Shown here piece after piece: positions 1 through 19,724 of a stretch of 64,000 nt of DNA. The first letter of the stretch is position 1. Each line of letters opens with the position of its first letter. The notes below the pieces were generated by a model that saw only the letters and a list, made by a program, of their open reading frames with translations, was not told the DNA's origin and did not search any database. Both the position numbers and the translations under genes were made by a program. The stretch spans positions 13,374,539 to 13,438,538 of the forward strand of contig CM069598.1 in NCBI GenBank assembly GCA_035771175.1, in the 5' to 3' direction. This stretch comes from Paratinospora sagittata. Its lineage: Eukaryota > Streptophyta > Magnoliopsida > Ranunculales > Menispermaceae.

Positions 1-2328
1 ACTATGAATTTGTATTCTTCTAACCAACTTACGGGTTAAGATAAACGAATACCCTTTCATCTTCAAACTCATCTTCATCTTCATACAAGGGTATTTATCC
101 TTGTCCATCAATTATGAACACAACATTTAAATATATTCATCAAATAGAATTTATGAATTCAAGTCCAAGGCATTCACACGTGAAATAAATCACAGGGTCT
201 TTACTAACCGTAATAATGTTCATTGAATTTCGATTATCAATACAATCCGTTCAAATAATAAAAATTTTAAAAATCAAATAAAAATATTCAGTCCTATCAC
301 CATAATACTAACAAATTAATTAACCCACCTCTATTACTCTGAAGTACATCACGAACTCGCGATTTTATTCTCTTAAGTACCTGCATATGAAAAATAGGGG
401 TGAGCTTAAAAGCTCAGTGGGTCATCTAAACAATTCACAACATTTTATCATGATACATACACAAGAACATTACAAACAAGTTTCACACATTAATCGTCGT
501 AACATTAGATTGTTTAAGTCGAGAATTTTATCACGTTCTAATTCACGTACCTTTAGGAAATCAAACCCAGGGTGGCACTACCCAAAAATTAGAAACTCGT
601 TGGCGATATTCATCATGAATAACTGCCCCATAATAAACATTGGTGATATTCCTTAGAATAACTGCCCCATAATAATCAATGGCGATATTCCTTAGAATAA
701 CTGCCCCATATGTGTGATTCTTATCTTAATTATGTTCTTTAGTGATGTTACACCATACATACAACTTAAGTATGATATTAATTGTATTCACAAGCCATAT
801 TCAAATTCCACTACATATAGTATCATGTCACAATGCCAAATATAATAGTATTAACACATAAATTTTCTATGCCAATATTCTCAAGTCATGTATTTCATCA
901 TCAGGCATTATAATATACAACTGAATTCAATTACCACATGAATTGCATGCATCCAATTATCATTTGATCAGAACAAAAATCATGCTGACACACATACCAT
1001 CATAGTTAACAATCACAACATGATATTTATAAAATCATGTAAAATAGACATGCAAGAACAATCTAATAATACTATAGACCTAATTAATTTAACATTCCTA
1101 TCTATATATCAAAATAAAATATTGTAAAGGCATAGAATCCTCCCCACCTGGATCGCTAAATTCCAAAAGTGTTGAGATTCATCGACGTTGGGCGTTATCA
1201 ACCTATCCACTCATAAATCACACGTTAATCAATTGTTTTGTATTATATTATATTAATATAATGTGCATACATGTCTATGTTGTATGGTGGTGGTCACATT
1301 ATACATATAATATAACTTAGCTAATAAACTTCCACATTATATAATATGATGATCTAGACAGTAAAAATGTTCAATATGATATACCATAATCTAATATATT
1401 ATATGTGGTATTGTATGTATGATATATATAAATATATTATATAACATCTCGGTTGCTCTGCTTAAAAGAAAAATAAAACTTGAGTTGTAGATAAACTGCT
1501 TTAAATGGCGGAAGGAAGAAAACAGGAGAAAGAGAGAAAAAGGGGAAAGAAAAGGGGATGAGGAAAAGGAGAAGAAGAAAAAGAGAGTGGAAAGAGGATG
1601 GTGAATGGTGGTGATGTTAAGTTGCAGAGAGGTGGTGGTGGCGATGTACCGTGGGGAACGGAGCGAGCAAAGAGAAGAGACCTGGCGATTGGGTTTGAGG
1701 GGGTTTGGGGTTTCCGACGATGGACGAGAACAGCCAGAGCAGAAAGAGAGGTTTGGGGTTTCCGACGAACCGAAGCAGAGAGAAAGAGAGGCAATTTGGT
1801 TTTTGAGCACAGGGTTGAGAGAGAGCGAGAGAGAGCTTAGAGAAGAGTTGTTGACGGCGGCTTCCACGGTGAAGAACTTGCTTATGTCCTTCAATTTTTT
1901 TCCTTTTAATTTAATGACTGAACTTGATCAAAGAGAAACAGTTCTTCTGGAAGCAAGACAAAGAAGGAGCTTAGCCGCCGGCGAAATGCCGTAATCAAGA
2001 GAAAGATCAGAGAAACAATGTTTTCCGACGAACCAGCAGAAAGAGAGAGATTTGGCGATTGGCGATTAGGTTTGCGATTGAGGGATTGGGGTCCGAGGGT
2101 TTAGCGCGATTGGGGTTTTGAAAGAGAGAGGCACGATTGGGTTTTGAAAGAGAGAGGCGAGATTGTAGGGCGAGAGGGTAAGGAGTCATGGCGAGAGTGA
2201 AATAGTGAGATTGCAGGCGAGATTGCAGAATAATTTCGAAATTGGAAGGTAGATATTTTCAGAATTTTCAGGGATTACGTTTGAAATTGGAAAGTATATT
2301 TTATTTTTTATTTTTTAGGGGATTACAT
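1..2328 (-). mobile_element. Gypsy-A family long terminal repeat, 5' LTR, runs off the left edge
   Basis: On the reverse strand this stretch aligns along its length with the complete LTR at 43424-46334, so it is the same LTR family (about 2.9 kb when complete). The LTR start (TGTAATCC on the minus strand) is at 2328. The base pairs next to it (2329 onward) show no polypurine tract, so 2328 is probably the outer edge of a 5' LTR and the element body lies left of the window. About 190 bp of the LTR end is missing. It contains no protein gene; the short reading frames in it are chance. Confidence 0.8.
602..710. repeat. Short tandem repeat inside the Gypsy-A LTR (unit about 45-50 bp)
   Basis: The phrase ATAACTGCCCCATA recurs three times with linked GATATTC blocks. 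The paralogous LTR carries the same array at about 45450-45570, so the repeat is an inherited part of the LTR. Confidence 0.6.
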
Positions 2329-2768
2329 AATTAAAACTTCGATCATGATAATAGACTAAAAAATGTCAAAGTATTTTAACCGAGATGTATTCTTACTCAA
2401 CTTGTGATCCAAATTTTTACTGGATCTCTGCGGTGTGGACTTCCCTTTTAGAAGAACATGGTATTATTAACGAGTACTCATGTCATATCTGCTCTCGCTA
2501 ATTAACCACGTTAGCTCTAATGATACTTATTGATTATCCAGAATCTCACTTAAGAACAGTATTAATTCTACTTAACTACCTCGTGGCTCAAGTACGAAGT
2601 TTCACTTTAAAAAAACCTTTCTAGTAATAACAAAGGGATTCACTTGTTTTCTATCCAGTAAGTAAAGGCGTCTTGGTAAGCCTTAAGAGTGTTACTATAA
2701 GGAGGGGTCTTGTCTTCTTTTCCCAAAAGCTCTAATATGCTAGGTAAGAAATCACTGAACCTAAAAAC
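2329..2768. other. Non-coding spacer between Gypsy-A LTR and Copia-1
   Basis: No reading frame, repeat or RNA gene is recognisable in these 440 bp. It may be intron or flank of SRK-1, but no kinase exon of SRK-1 is present here. Confidence 0.5.
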
Positions 2769-2939
2769 TGTCAAAACATTCTTTTTTTCATATATTTTCC
2801 TATGTATTTTCATAGGTTATATAGATTTTAAAAGAATAAAATCTAAACAAATCTTTGCTATTTTCAAACATTATTGTCTACAATTACGGCTAATCTATTT
2901 TTCAAACGTGATTGTCTACAATTACGGCTCACGCCAACA
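2769..2939 (-). repeat. Copia-1 3' LTR (171 bp)
   Basis: Direct copy of 5653-5823 at the end of the RNase H region, preceded (on the minus strand) by the polypurine tract. Confidence 0.9.
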
Positions 2940-2949
2940 CTCCCCCTCA

Positions 2950-5652
2950 AGTTGATGCATCGAGGTCTCGCATGCCCAACTTGTCAAGTGAGTTGTAGAG
3001 GTCCTTGCTATACAGCTTTTGTAAGGATATCCACCAATTGATCTTCAGATTTCACAAATGGAAACCTAATTGTTTTTGCTTCAAGATTTTCCTTGATGAA
3101 GTGTCGATCTACCTCCACATGTTTAGTACGATCATGTTGAATGGGATTATGAAAAATTGCAACTGCAGCTTTATTGTCACACAGAAGATCTGTCTCAGAG
3201 ATAGGAGCAAACCCAATTTCAGTAAGTAGCTTTCTTAGCCAGAGGAGTTCACAAAGACCTTTAGCCATTCCCCTAAACTCAGTTTCAGCACTTGACAAAG
3301 CTACCACTTTTTGCTTCTTGCTTCTCCAGGTTACAAGATTTCCTCCAACAAATGTAAAATATCCCGAGGTGGACTTTCTATCAGTGATATTACCTGCCCA
3401 ATCTGCATCCGTATATCCATAAACCATCAACTGACTGTTATGTTTTGAGAACATAAGCCCCTTGCCTGGAGATGACTTCAAGTATCGAAGTATTCGAATC
3501 ACTGCTTCCATGTGGCTTTTACTTGGATTATGCATAAACTGACTCACAACACTCACAGCGTATGCAATATCTGGACGAGTATGAGAGAGATAAATGATTT
3601 TACCAACTAATCTTTGGTATCTACCTTTATCTGTTGGTACTTGGTCTGGGTATTCTCTAAGTTTGTGATTCTGAACAATGGGGGTGTCTGCAGGTCTACA
3701 CTCCAACATCCCTACTTCGGTTAGCAAGTCTAATATGTATTTCCGTTGAGAAAGAAATATACCTTGCTTAGACCTAGCAACTTCAATTCCCAAGAAATAC
3801 TTGAGTCCTCCCAGATTCTTCATCTCAAATTCAGTTGTTAATTGCTTTTGAAGTAGAGAGATTTCTTCTTCATCATCTCCTGCAATAATCATGTCATCTA
3901 CATAGACTATCAGAGTCGTTACCTTACCCAACTGATGTTTTAAGAACAAAGTGTGATCAGAGTTACTTTGTTGGAAGCCATATTTCTTCATTGCCAAGCT
4001 AAGCCTTCCAAACCATGCTCGCGGTGATTGCTTCAGTCCGTACAATGCTCGCTGCAATTTACACACCACTCCATTATCTGAAGAAGCTATATAACCTAGA
4101 GGAATATCCATATACACCTCTTCTTGGAGGTCACCGTTGAGAAAAACATTTTTCACATCAAATTGATGCAAAGGCCAATCAAGATTTGCTGCAAGGGACA
4201 ACAACACTCTAACGGTATTCAACTTGGCTATAGGTGAGAAAGTCTTCTGGTAATCAACCTCATATGTCTGCGTATATCCCTTTGCTACTAGTCTCGCTTT
4301 GTACCGCTCAATAGATCCATCTGTTTTGTGTTTAATGGAGAACACCCATTTGCATCCCACTATCTGTTTTCCTTCAGGTAATGGAACAAGAGTCCATGTA
4401 TCATTTTTTAGTAGTGCCTTCATTTCTTCCTCTATAGCTCAGGTCCATCTTGGATTTGCCAATGCCTCATGAACATTAGTAGGAATCTGACATGTGGAGA
4501 GTTCCTGTGCAAAATTCTTAAGAGGTTCAGATAGTTTCTCGGTGGATACATAGTTAGAAATTGGATACCTCGACCTTCTTTCTTCAATATCTGGAAAATA
4601 TCTATTAGGTGGCTTGCCGCAATTATACCTAGGAGGTAAAACATATCCCACAGAATCATCTATGTCATTGATATCTAAGGGTGTAATAATGGTACTTACC
4701 TCAGGATTATTCTCAGGAGAGGATTCGGCTGACACTTCAGAGGAAGGGGATATAGGCTCGGTTTCAGATGTTGCATGCTTTGCATTCAGAAATACCTCAA
4801 TTTCACAATTTACATCGCCTGAGTTATCATTCGGCCCATCATGCTCATGCAGCTTCTCATTCCGATTCTGTTCCTCATGCTCATATGGCCCCTCAAGTCT
4901 GAACCAATCAAAATCATTTTGTGTCTCATGCTGGGACCAAGTCAACTCTTCATTATGTATCTCCCCCTGAAGAGGAGAAGGAGGTGTCATAGATGGAAAA
5001 AACATGTCAGTTTCCAAAAATTGAACATCCATAGTCACATAGAGTTTGCGGGTAGTAGGATCGTAACAACGGTACCCTTTTTGATGGATACCATAGCCCA
5101 AAAACACACATCGACGTGCACATGGATCAAGCTTACTGCGTTGGTTGTTGTGGAGATACACGTAGGCGACACACCCAAAGATACGAGGAGGAAGCATCAG
5201 CGCCGTAGGTATGGACACATGATCGGAAAGAGATTGAAGGGGTGTTTTAAATGATAAAACCTTGGATGGCATTCGGTTGTGAAGATGGACGGCAGTTGAG
5301 ACGGCATCGGCCCAAAAACGTTTGGGCATATTGGCACCAAGAAGCAGAGCACGGGCAGTCTCCATAATATGTCTATTCTTCCTCTCGGCGACACCGTTCT
5401 GTTGGGGTGTTTGTGAGCATGAAGTTTCATGAATTAAACCATGGTGGGAAAAATAAGATTGAAGATCTTTATTAACATATTCACCACCATTATCAGAGCG
5501 GAGAACCTTCATGGTGGCACCGTACTCAGTACCAACCATAGCATGAAATGTTTTAAAAACACCGAGAACTTCATCTTTGTGTTTTAGCAAGTAGAACCAT
5601 GTCATACGGGTACAATCATCCACAAAAATAACAAACCAACGAAAGCCAGACA
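2950..5652 (-). pseudogene. Copia-1 pol remnant: integrase core, reverse transcriptase, RNase H
   Basis: Reading on the minus strand, 5652-4439 encodes the integrase core (FVDDCTRMTW, LRSDNGGEY, TPQQNGVAERKN, a D-D-E pattern) and the variable linker. An in-frame TGA lies at 4439-4441, and the same frame then continues to 3008 with the reverse transcriptase (FDVKNVFLNGDL, YVDDMIIAGD active site) and RNase H (TDADWAG, ALSSAETEF). The frame stops at 3008 shortly before the expected C-terminus, where an indel turns the end of the conserved DILTKAV stretch into a stop. Apart from the missing N-terminal half, only these two lesions are visible, so the remnant is well preserved. Copia-2 at 12701-17407 is its closest relative in the window. 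Confidence 0.9.
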
Positions 5653-5823
5653 TGTCAAAACATTCTTTTTTTCATATATTTTCCTATGTACTTTCATAAG
5701 TCATATAGATTTTAAAAGAATAAAATCTAAACAAATCTTTGCTATTTTCAAACATTATTGTCTACAATTACGGCTAATCTATTTTTCAAACGTGATTGTC
5801 TACAATTACGGCTCACGCCAACA
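5653..5823 (-). repeat. Copia-1 5' LTR (171 bp)
   Basis: Direct copy of 2769-2939. It is followed on the minus strand immediately by integrase coding sequence, without a primer binding site. Confidence 0.9.
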
Positions 5824-5988
5824 AAAGCTATCATTGATAAGTGAAGACCGACCATTGTATATCAAACTATTATTAGCGATATCATCCCAAGCACAACACT
5901 TATATAGATTGCATTGCATTAACTTGTAAGTTTGCACACGGTTCAAAGGAAATGGTGCAATTTGATCCAAACGAAAAAAAAAAAATAC
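5824..5988 (-). other. Start of SRK-1 intron 1, interrupted by Copia-1
   Basis: The exon 1 donor (G|GTATTT on the minus strand) is at 5988. The intron continues to 5824, where the Copia-1 LTR begins. No transmembrane or kinase exon follows within the window. Confidence 0.6.
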
Positions 5989-7217
5989 CTAACACTGAAG
6001 CAGCCATCTTCACGTAGAGGTCATCTCCATTTCCAGGGATCGTTCTAATATCAATCAGATCCCCAAACCAAAGCAAGCAGCCATTACCTTGTTTAATGTC
6101 TGCAATTGCATATGCTCTACAAGAACAGTTCTTTAAGCACACATTCTCGTATTCTGCAAGGCCCATCTCCTTAATATCCATAGAAGTTCTTGTGTCCGGC
6201 AACTTCACACTTGTAAATTTTTGAAATCCTTCTCCCTTCCTGCAATCAAACAGCGTTCTCCGCACGCATCCACTTGACCAATTCATAGAATTCCATTCTT
6301 TTGGAAATTTCGGCACGAACCCATCCAAACACTGGCATATTGCTGCTGAGTTATCTACGGTACAACAGCCGTATGCACCACAGGAGTCCTAACCTGTACA
6401 CTGGTCTAAAGGCGCTATGCTGTATTGAAGCCAATTGTGGTTGTGATCGTTCCAACGAAGAAAAATAAGGAGGCCAGATTGATTCAGTGACACAAAATTT
6501 CCAACAGATGAGTAATTGTCGTCTAATTCCAAAGAGAAATATACTTCATCCTCATTAGAGATGAAATCATAAACAAACATTGGATTTGAATTCATGTAAG
6601 GAAACCCAGGAAATCGAATACCATTCCAATGCCCGGCTCGATAGATCTCTTCTTCTCCTTGCCACTCAACAAGTTGAGGGACTCCATGGGGATCAATCCC
6701 AAACTTATAGCCACCAGTAGAAGCATCTTCTGTGGTCTTCCATGAAAACAAGACCCGATTCAGACCAGTTTTTAAATCCCACCCCAACTTCATTCCTGGT
6801 AGCAATGTATCACCGGGATGATCAAAGCTTTTCCATAGGAATGAAGTTGAGCTACTACTGGGTTCCGTGGTTTCTTGGTTGAATTTGAGAACCAAACTAT
6901 GCTCCATGTTTGATTAAGTAGGATGAGCTTCCCCTCATTACTGATCTTTAAGATGCCATTGCTTTTGTTAAGAGGGTTTTCTCTGTTCGCGACCCAAACG
7001 ACTCCTTCATCACTTGATAACTCCTTGTACCATATTCCCAAGTAACCATTCTGGGATCTCCCACGATTGAAAAAACCCAATTCGAATCTGCCAGCTGCGG
7101 AAACTAAGGTCTGGCCATCGGTGAGATTTAGAGCTGGTGTAACAGAGTCCCCTCCTTCGGAGTTTCTGAAAAAAAACTAAGTATACAGGCAAAGAGAAGG
7201 AAAGGAAAGGCTTCCAT
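5989..7217 (-). pseudogene. SRK-1: exon 1 of a broken G-type lectin S-receptor-like kinase
   Basis: The exon encodes the extracellular half of a G-type lectin receptor kinase: signal peptide (ATG at 7217), bulb-type lectin domain (GIWYKEL, VVWVANRENPL), S-locus glycoprotein domain (GHWNGIRF), EGF-like segment (CQCLDGFVPKFP) and PAN domain (CLKNCSCRAYAIAD, GCLLWFGDL). The donor site is at 5988. It is broken in three places relative to SRK-2: a frameshift at the T-run near 7165 just after the signal peptide; a deletion near 6855 that removes the segment between VVAQL and SFLWKSFD (roughly 50 bp) and shifts frame; and an in-frame TAG near 6390 in the EGF-like region. The kinase exons are not in the window: Copia-1 and Gypsy-A occupy the place where they would be. 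It is a pseudogene of the same family as SRK-2 and SRK-3. Confidence 0.88.
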
Positions 7218-7540
7218 TGATCATTCATCTATTTCCTTTGCCATAACATTTATGTTCTCTTTGGTTACTTGCTTCGTCTATAAATAGTGAAGAGTTGATG
7301 GGGTCCATCCAATTGAGGATTGTTTCTCATATAAAATAGATCAAAGGTTCAGATCGTTGCGACAACGCTCAATTAATTAATAAATCATTCTGTCGTAACA
7401 GTTAACTGATCATCAGATTGATTATTTAAAAGTAGGTCTAAAGATTTAGGAGAATCTTACTTATATTCAATCAAAATGGTCCTTTTCTGTGACATCCATT
7501 GGTACAGACAGGCCCACAAGCAAGCCTAGACAACATTGCC
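7218..7540. other. Upstream region of SRK-1
   Basis: AT-rich sequence upstream of the SRK-1 start. A TATAAATA-like stretch lies at 7278-7287, about 60 bp from the ATG, but it reads best on the plus strand, so I do not call it a promoter. No other feature seen. Confidence 0.35.
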
Positions 7541-7694
7541 GGGCTTTTGACATGATTACCCTTCAAAAATAAAAAAAATTCACAAATGTCATCAAAACAC
7601 AAATATTAACTCATTTGCCCTACTTTACTATTCATCACCCAGTCAGCACGCCAAACAAGCTCCGCGTGGGTGGCGGAGGTGGCATTTTTTACAA
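7541..7694 (+). repeat. MULE left terminal inverted repeat
   Basis: Inverted copy of 8731-8883, with scattered substitutions and small gaps. The homology ends at a CATTTTTTACAA block. Confidence 0.85.
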
Positions 7695-7849
7695 AGAATG
7701 CGTCTTTTCAAAAGACGTCTTCCCTTCAAAAAAAAATTTTTAATAACGGAAGGTGTTTCTTTAAATTTTTTTTTCTTTTTATTTTTTACCTCACGGAAGA
7801 AGAAGAAGAAGAAGAAGAAGAAACTGGATTACTAAACGAATCCTTCACT

Positions 7850-8335
7850 TCAATACCCATCTTTTCTCTCACAAAATCCCCTCAAAACCGATCTTCTTCT
7901 CTTCAATCGGATGCCTTCAATCCACACAACAAGCCATCAATACCAAAAATCAATATCTGGGTCTTGTTCAATACCCCTCTTTTCTCTCACAAAATCCCCT
8001 CAAAACCGATCTTCTTCTCTTCAATCGGATGCCTTCAATCCACACAACGAAGCCCTCAATACCAAAAATCAATATCTGGGTCTTGTTCAATACCCTTCAA
8101 TCCACACAACAAGCCCTCAATACTAAAAGTCAAGATCTGGGTCTTGTTCAATACCCCTCTTTTCTCTCACAAAATCCCCTCAAAACCGATCTTCTTCTCT
8201 TCAATCGGATGCCTTCAATCCACACAACAAGCCCTCAATACCAAAAATCAAGATCTTTGTCTTGTTCTTCTTCTCTTCAATCAGATGCCTTCAATCCACA
8301 CAACAAGCCCTCAATACCAAAAATCAAGATCTGGG
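7850..8335 (+). repeat. Tandem repeat inside the MULE (unit about 120 bp, plus partial units)
   Basis: A unit containing CTTCAATCGGATGCCTTC, CCACACAACAAGCC and ATCTGGGTCTTGTTCAATAC occurs about four times, some copies truncated. It lies just upstream of the gene-like segment and would encode a repeated transit-peptide-like stretch if translated. Confidence 0.75.
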
Positions 8336-8530
8336 TCTTGTTCCCAGACCAAATGTTGTTGATATTCTCGAAGAAAGGGGCCTCCTTGAATCCATCACCA
8401 GCGAGAATCTCAGGTCAGCTTGTTCAGACCCTAAAGAAGATGGAATCAAGAAGAAAATTTGATTTCCAGTGTGGATTCTGCTGAAAAATTGAGTCCTAGT
8501 AGTATTAGTTTTGGTGAGAGTTTCGTAGTT
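8262..8530 (+). pseudogene. Captured gene fragment resembling the N-terminus of organellar tyrosyl-tRNA synthetase
   Basis: A plus-strand frame reads PRPNVVDILEERGLLESI then TSENLRSACSDP. This resembles the start of bacterial-type (chloroplast/mitochondrial) tyrosyl-tRNA synthetases, in which an LEERGL-type helix precedes the conserved YCGFDPTA motif of the Rossmann fold. After a frame change at about 8458 the sequence reads FQCGF and, after a gap of a few residues, AE, as expected for a decayed YCGFDPTAE motif. A possible splice donor (TTTTG|GTGAG) follows at about 8514, consistent with capture of a first exon. The upstream part would be the transit peptide. It cannot make a functional synthetase: the catalytic domain is absent. 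The family call is from memory of the motif, not from a search. Confidence 0.5.
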
Positions 8531-8730
8531 TTGAACAATTTTGACTGGTGAAAGGAGGTTAGCTTGTTAGATTTTTTGAGAAAACCTGGAATGGATAGAA
8601 CACACCTAATCCTAAAAAAAAAAAAAATCCAGTTCGCATATAAATTGAAAGGCGCAGTGGATAAGAGCATTAAAAGGAAGGCGTCTTTTCAAAATACGCC
8701 TTCCATTTACTTTAAAAAAAAATTGAAGGG

Positions 8731-8883
8731 TTGTAAAAAATGTCACTTCCGCCGCTCACGTGGCCCTTGTTTGGCGCACTGACTAGGCGATAAATAGTAA
8801 AGTATGGCAAAATGATCAATATTTGTGTTTTGATGGCATTTGTAAAATTTTTTTATTTTTAAAAGATAATCATGTCAAAAGCC
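8731..8883 (-). repeat. MULE right terminal inverted repeat
   Basis: Inverted copy of 7541-7694; the outer edge abuts the second CAACATTGCC duplication. Confidence 0.85.
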
Positions 8884-8893
8884 CCAACATTGC

Positions 8894-10488
8894 CTCCATG
8901 GCTCCATAGGGTTAAGGAAGGCGTGTAAGAAAATTCATAAAATTTTCAAATTATTTAGTTTTAAGTATTCATTTGATAAGTCAACGCTAGTCTTCTTATG
9001 AAGAAAAGGACTACAATCTTTAAATTATTGTTTGACCCTTTGAGGATAATATATACACATTAATTTGGCTGAGATAATTTGTGTATTTGACCAAGCCAAA
9101 TAAGTTGAATTTGTTATTAGATAAATATTAACCACATAATCATGGTAATAAATTATATCAAGTTATTTGTTGAAGCCATTTAGGTTTGAATAATGCTAAA
9201 TTAATTGTGGTAGTGTACAGCGTAAATCATAATACTTCATAACTCTTGGATTGGATTGTATTGTATTGTGTAATTGCGTTGAATCATGTACAACACGTGA
9301 CTTTATAAAATCTTAGGATGCTGGGGCAATAGAGTTTGCATTGTAAATTCTACCGCAATCAATATAATATTACTCTTTTAAGTTTTCTATTCAATAATTA
9401 GTCAATAATGAACTCCGTTCCAAAAAGTATTCATGTTCCCATACCAACTTAGCTGCCCAACGTATTCACCAAGACTCAATCAATCTTATATAATTAAATT
9501 GCTGATATATTTTCTACTATATATAGTAATATTTGTACTGAAATGAAAGTAATTAAATACACACACAAACGTGTACATATATATATCAAACTAAACTTAA
9601 TTGAACACAAGTTTCATTTCTTGTTTCTTAAATACAACAAATCTCATTTTTAACATATCAAAGGGAACAAGTTAGCACTATGTCACAAATCTAGAGCTCT
9701 TAGTTTTTATTTATTTATTCCTTAAATTTATGTCAAATTTATCTAATTACTTAATGGGCCGTAAGAGAAAAAACTCAACTAAACAAAGCCTTAAAGTAGG
9801 GTGAAAAATGATGTGCCCTATCTCCATTTCTTCTTCCAATAACTTTTTTGTTTAATTTATAAGAATTATTTATGTGCATATATCAGTACATATTTCTTAT
9901 TCAAAATATGTAATTAACATATATATGTTTCGTCCATTCTCGTGTACCATGTAGAATAAGAATTAATAGTAACAAAAAAAATGATTAACCATAATAGAAA
10001 GTAAAAAAACTGTTGACAAGAGAAAGAGAATGGCTCCAAATTAGAAATTAAACAAGAATCGATTTTTCTTTATATATAGGAAAAGCCTTGCATATTTATT
10101 TAAAACTGTAACTTCTTCTTTTTTATCGGCCTCAAAGGGGGCATAGATTCTAGAAACTCGCAGATATACATATATCAACAAGTGAGCTACTAAGCCTACA
10201 CAATCTACAAGCTAAATATGCTTGCAACAACCAAAAAAGGCTCATAGTCCCACAACATGTTGCACATCCATTTTTTTCACCTAAAGGGATTTGATATATG
10301 TTCATCAACTAACCACGTAATTCATCGAATAATTTGCTTCCAGTAGTAAATCAATTGCTACACACATGAATATGTATGTATGTATCTATATGTGTGTGTG
10401 TGCACACTTGCACGTGTGTGTATATATATATAATGACATTTTATTGGGATTCTTATACATGTAGCATACATATCAAACAAAGTCAGAA
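8894..10488. other. AT-rich intergenic region downstream of SRK-2
   Basis: No gene seen. From about 9060 to 10375 it resembles 24430-25820 (for example the block around AAAAGCCTTGCAT at 10082 and 25727). It is therefore part of the duplicated receptor-kinase unit: 3' flank of SRK-2 here, and ancestral 3' flank of SRK-3 there. Confidence 0.6.
10373..10431. repeat. TG/TA microsatellite
   Basis: Interrupted run of ATGTATGTA, TGTGTGTG and TATATATA just downstream of the SRK-2 stop codon. The paralogous position near SRK-3 (52131-52170) has the same kind of repeat. Confidence 0.7.
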
Positions 10489-19608
<9,120 letters not shown>

Positions 19609-19724
19609 TAATTCTTCTATTTCTTTCTTCTTTGATTCATATATATGTAGGAATGAAGAGTTAGTGTGGCCATCCAGTTAAGGATTATTTCTGACGTTAA
19701 ATGGATCAAAGGTCTAGATCATTG
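19609..19724 (-). promoter_or_regulatory. Immediate upstream region of SRK-2
   Basis: The promoter is expected here from position only. A TATATATG-like stretch occurs at about 19638-19650, but it is only about 35 bp from the ATG, so I do not assign a TATA box. Confidence 0.3.

Larger units (their letters stand above)
2769..5823 (-). mobile_element. Copia-1: internally deleted Ty1/copia retrotransposon
   Basis: Two direct repeats of 171 bp (2769-2939 and 5653-5823) differ at about three positions and have TGTTGGCGTGAG...TTTTGACA ends on the minus strand. Between them is a minus-strand pol region (integrase core, reverse transcriptase, RNase H). The primer binding site, gag, protease and the integrase zinc-binding part are absent: the 5' LTR joins directly to the integrase core. 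A polypurine tract (TTGAGGGGGAG on the minus strand) abuts the 3' LTR at 2940. Flanking 5-mers AAAAC (left) and AAAGC (right) match at 4 of 5 positions, an imperfect target duplication. It is non-autonomous and fairly young by LTR identity. Confidence 0.9.
7541..8883. mobile_element. Mutator-like element (Pack-MULE candidate)
   Basis: The ends are long terminal inverted repeats: 7541-7694 and 8731-8883 (about 153 bp each, similar throughout, both beginning GGGCTTTTGACATGATTA when read inward). The element is flanked by a perfect 10-bp duplication CAACATTGCC at 7531-7540 and 8884-8893, in the size range of Mutator insertions. There is no transposase. The interior holds a polymorphic tandem repeat followed by what looks like a captured piece of a cellular gene (see 8262-8530). 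Just inside both ends is a palindrome built on GCGTCTTTTCAAAA (about 7698-7724 and 8676-8704). Confidence 0.85.

Noticed and set aside
1391..1994. Overlapping frames of 97-167 codons in the Gypsy-A LTR
   Set aside because: Low-complexity purine/pyrimidine-rich LTR sequence; the paralogous LTR at 43424-46334 does not keep the frames open.
8446..8670. Minus-strand frame opposite the captured segment
   Set aside because: No recognisable domain; shadow of the plus-strand gene fragment.
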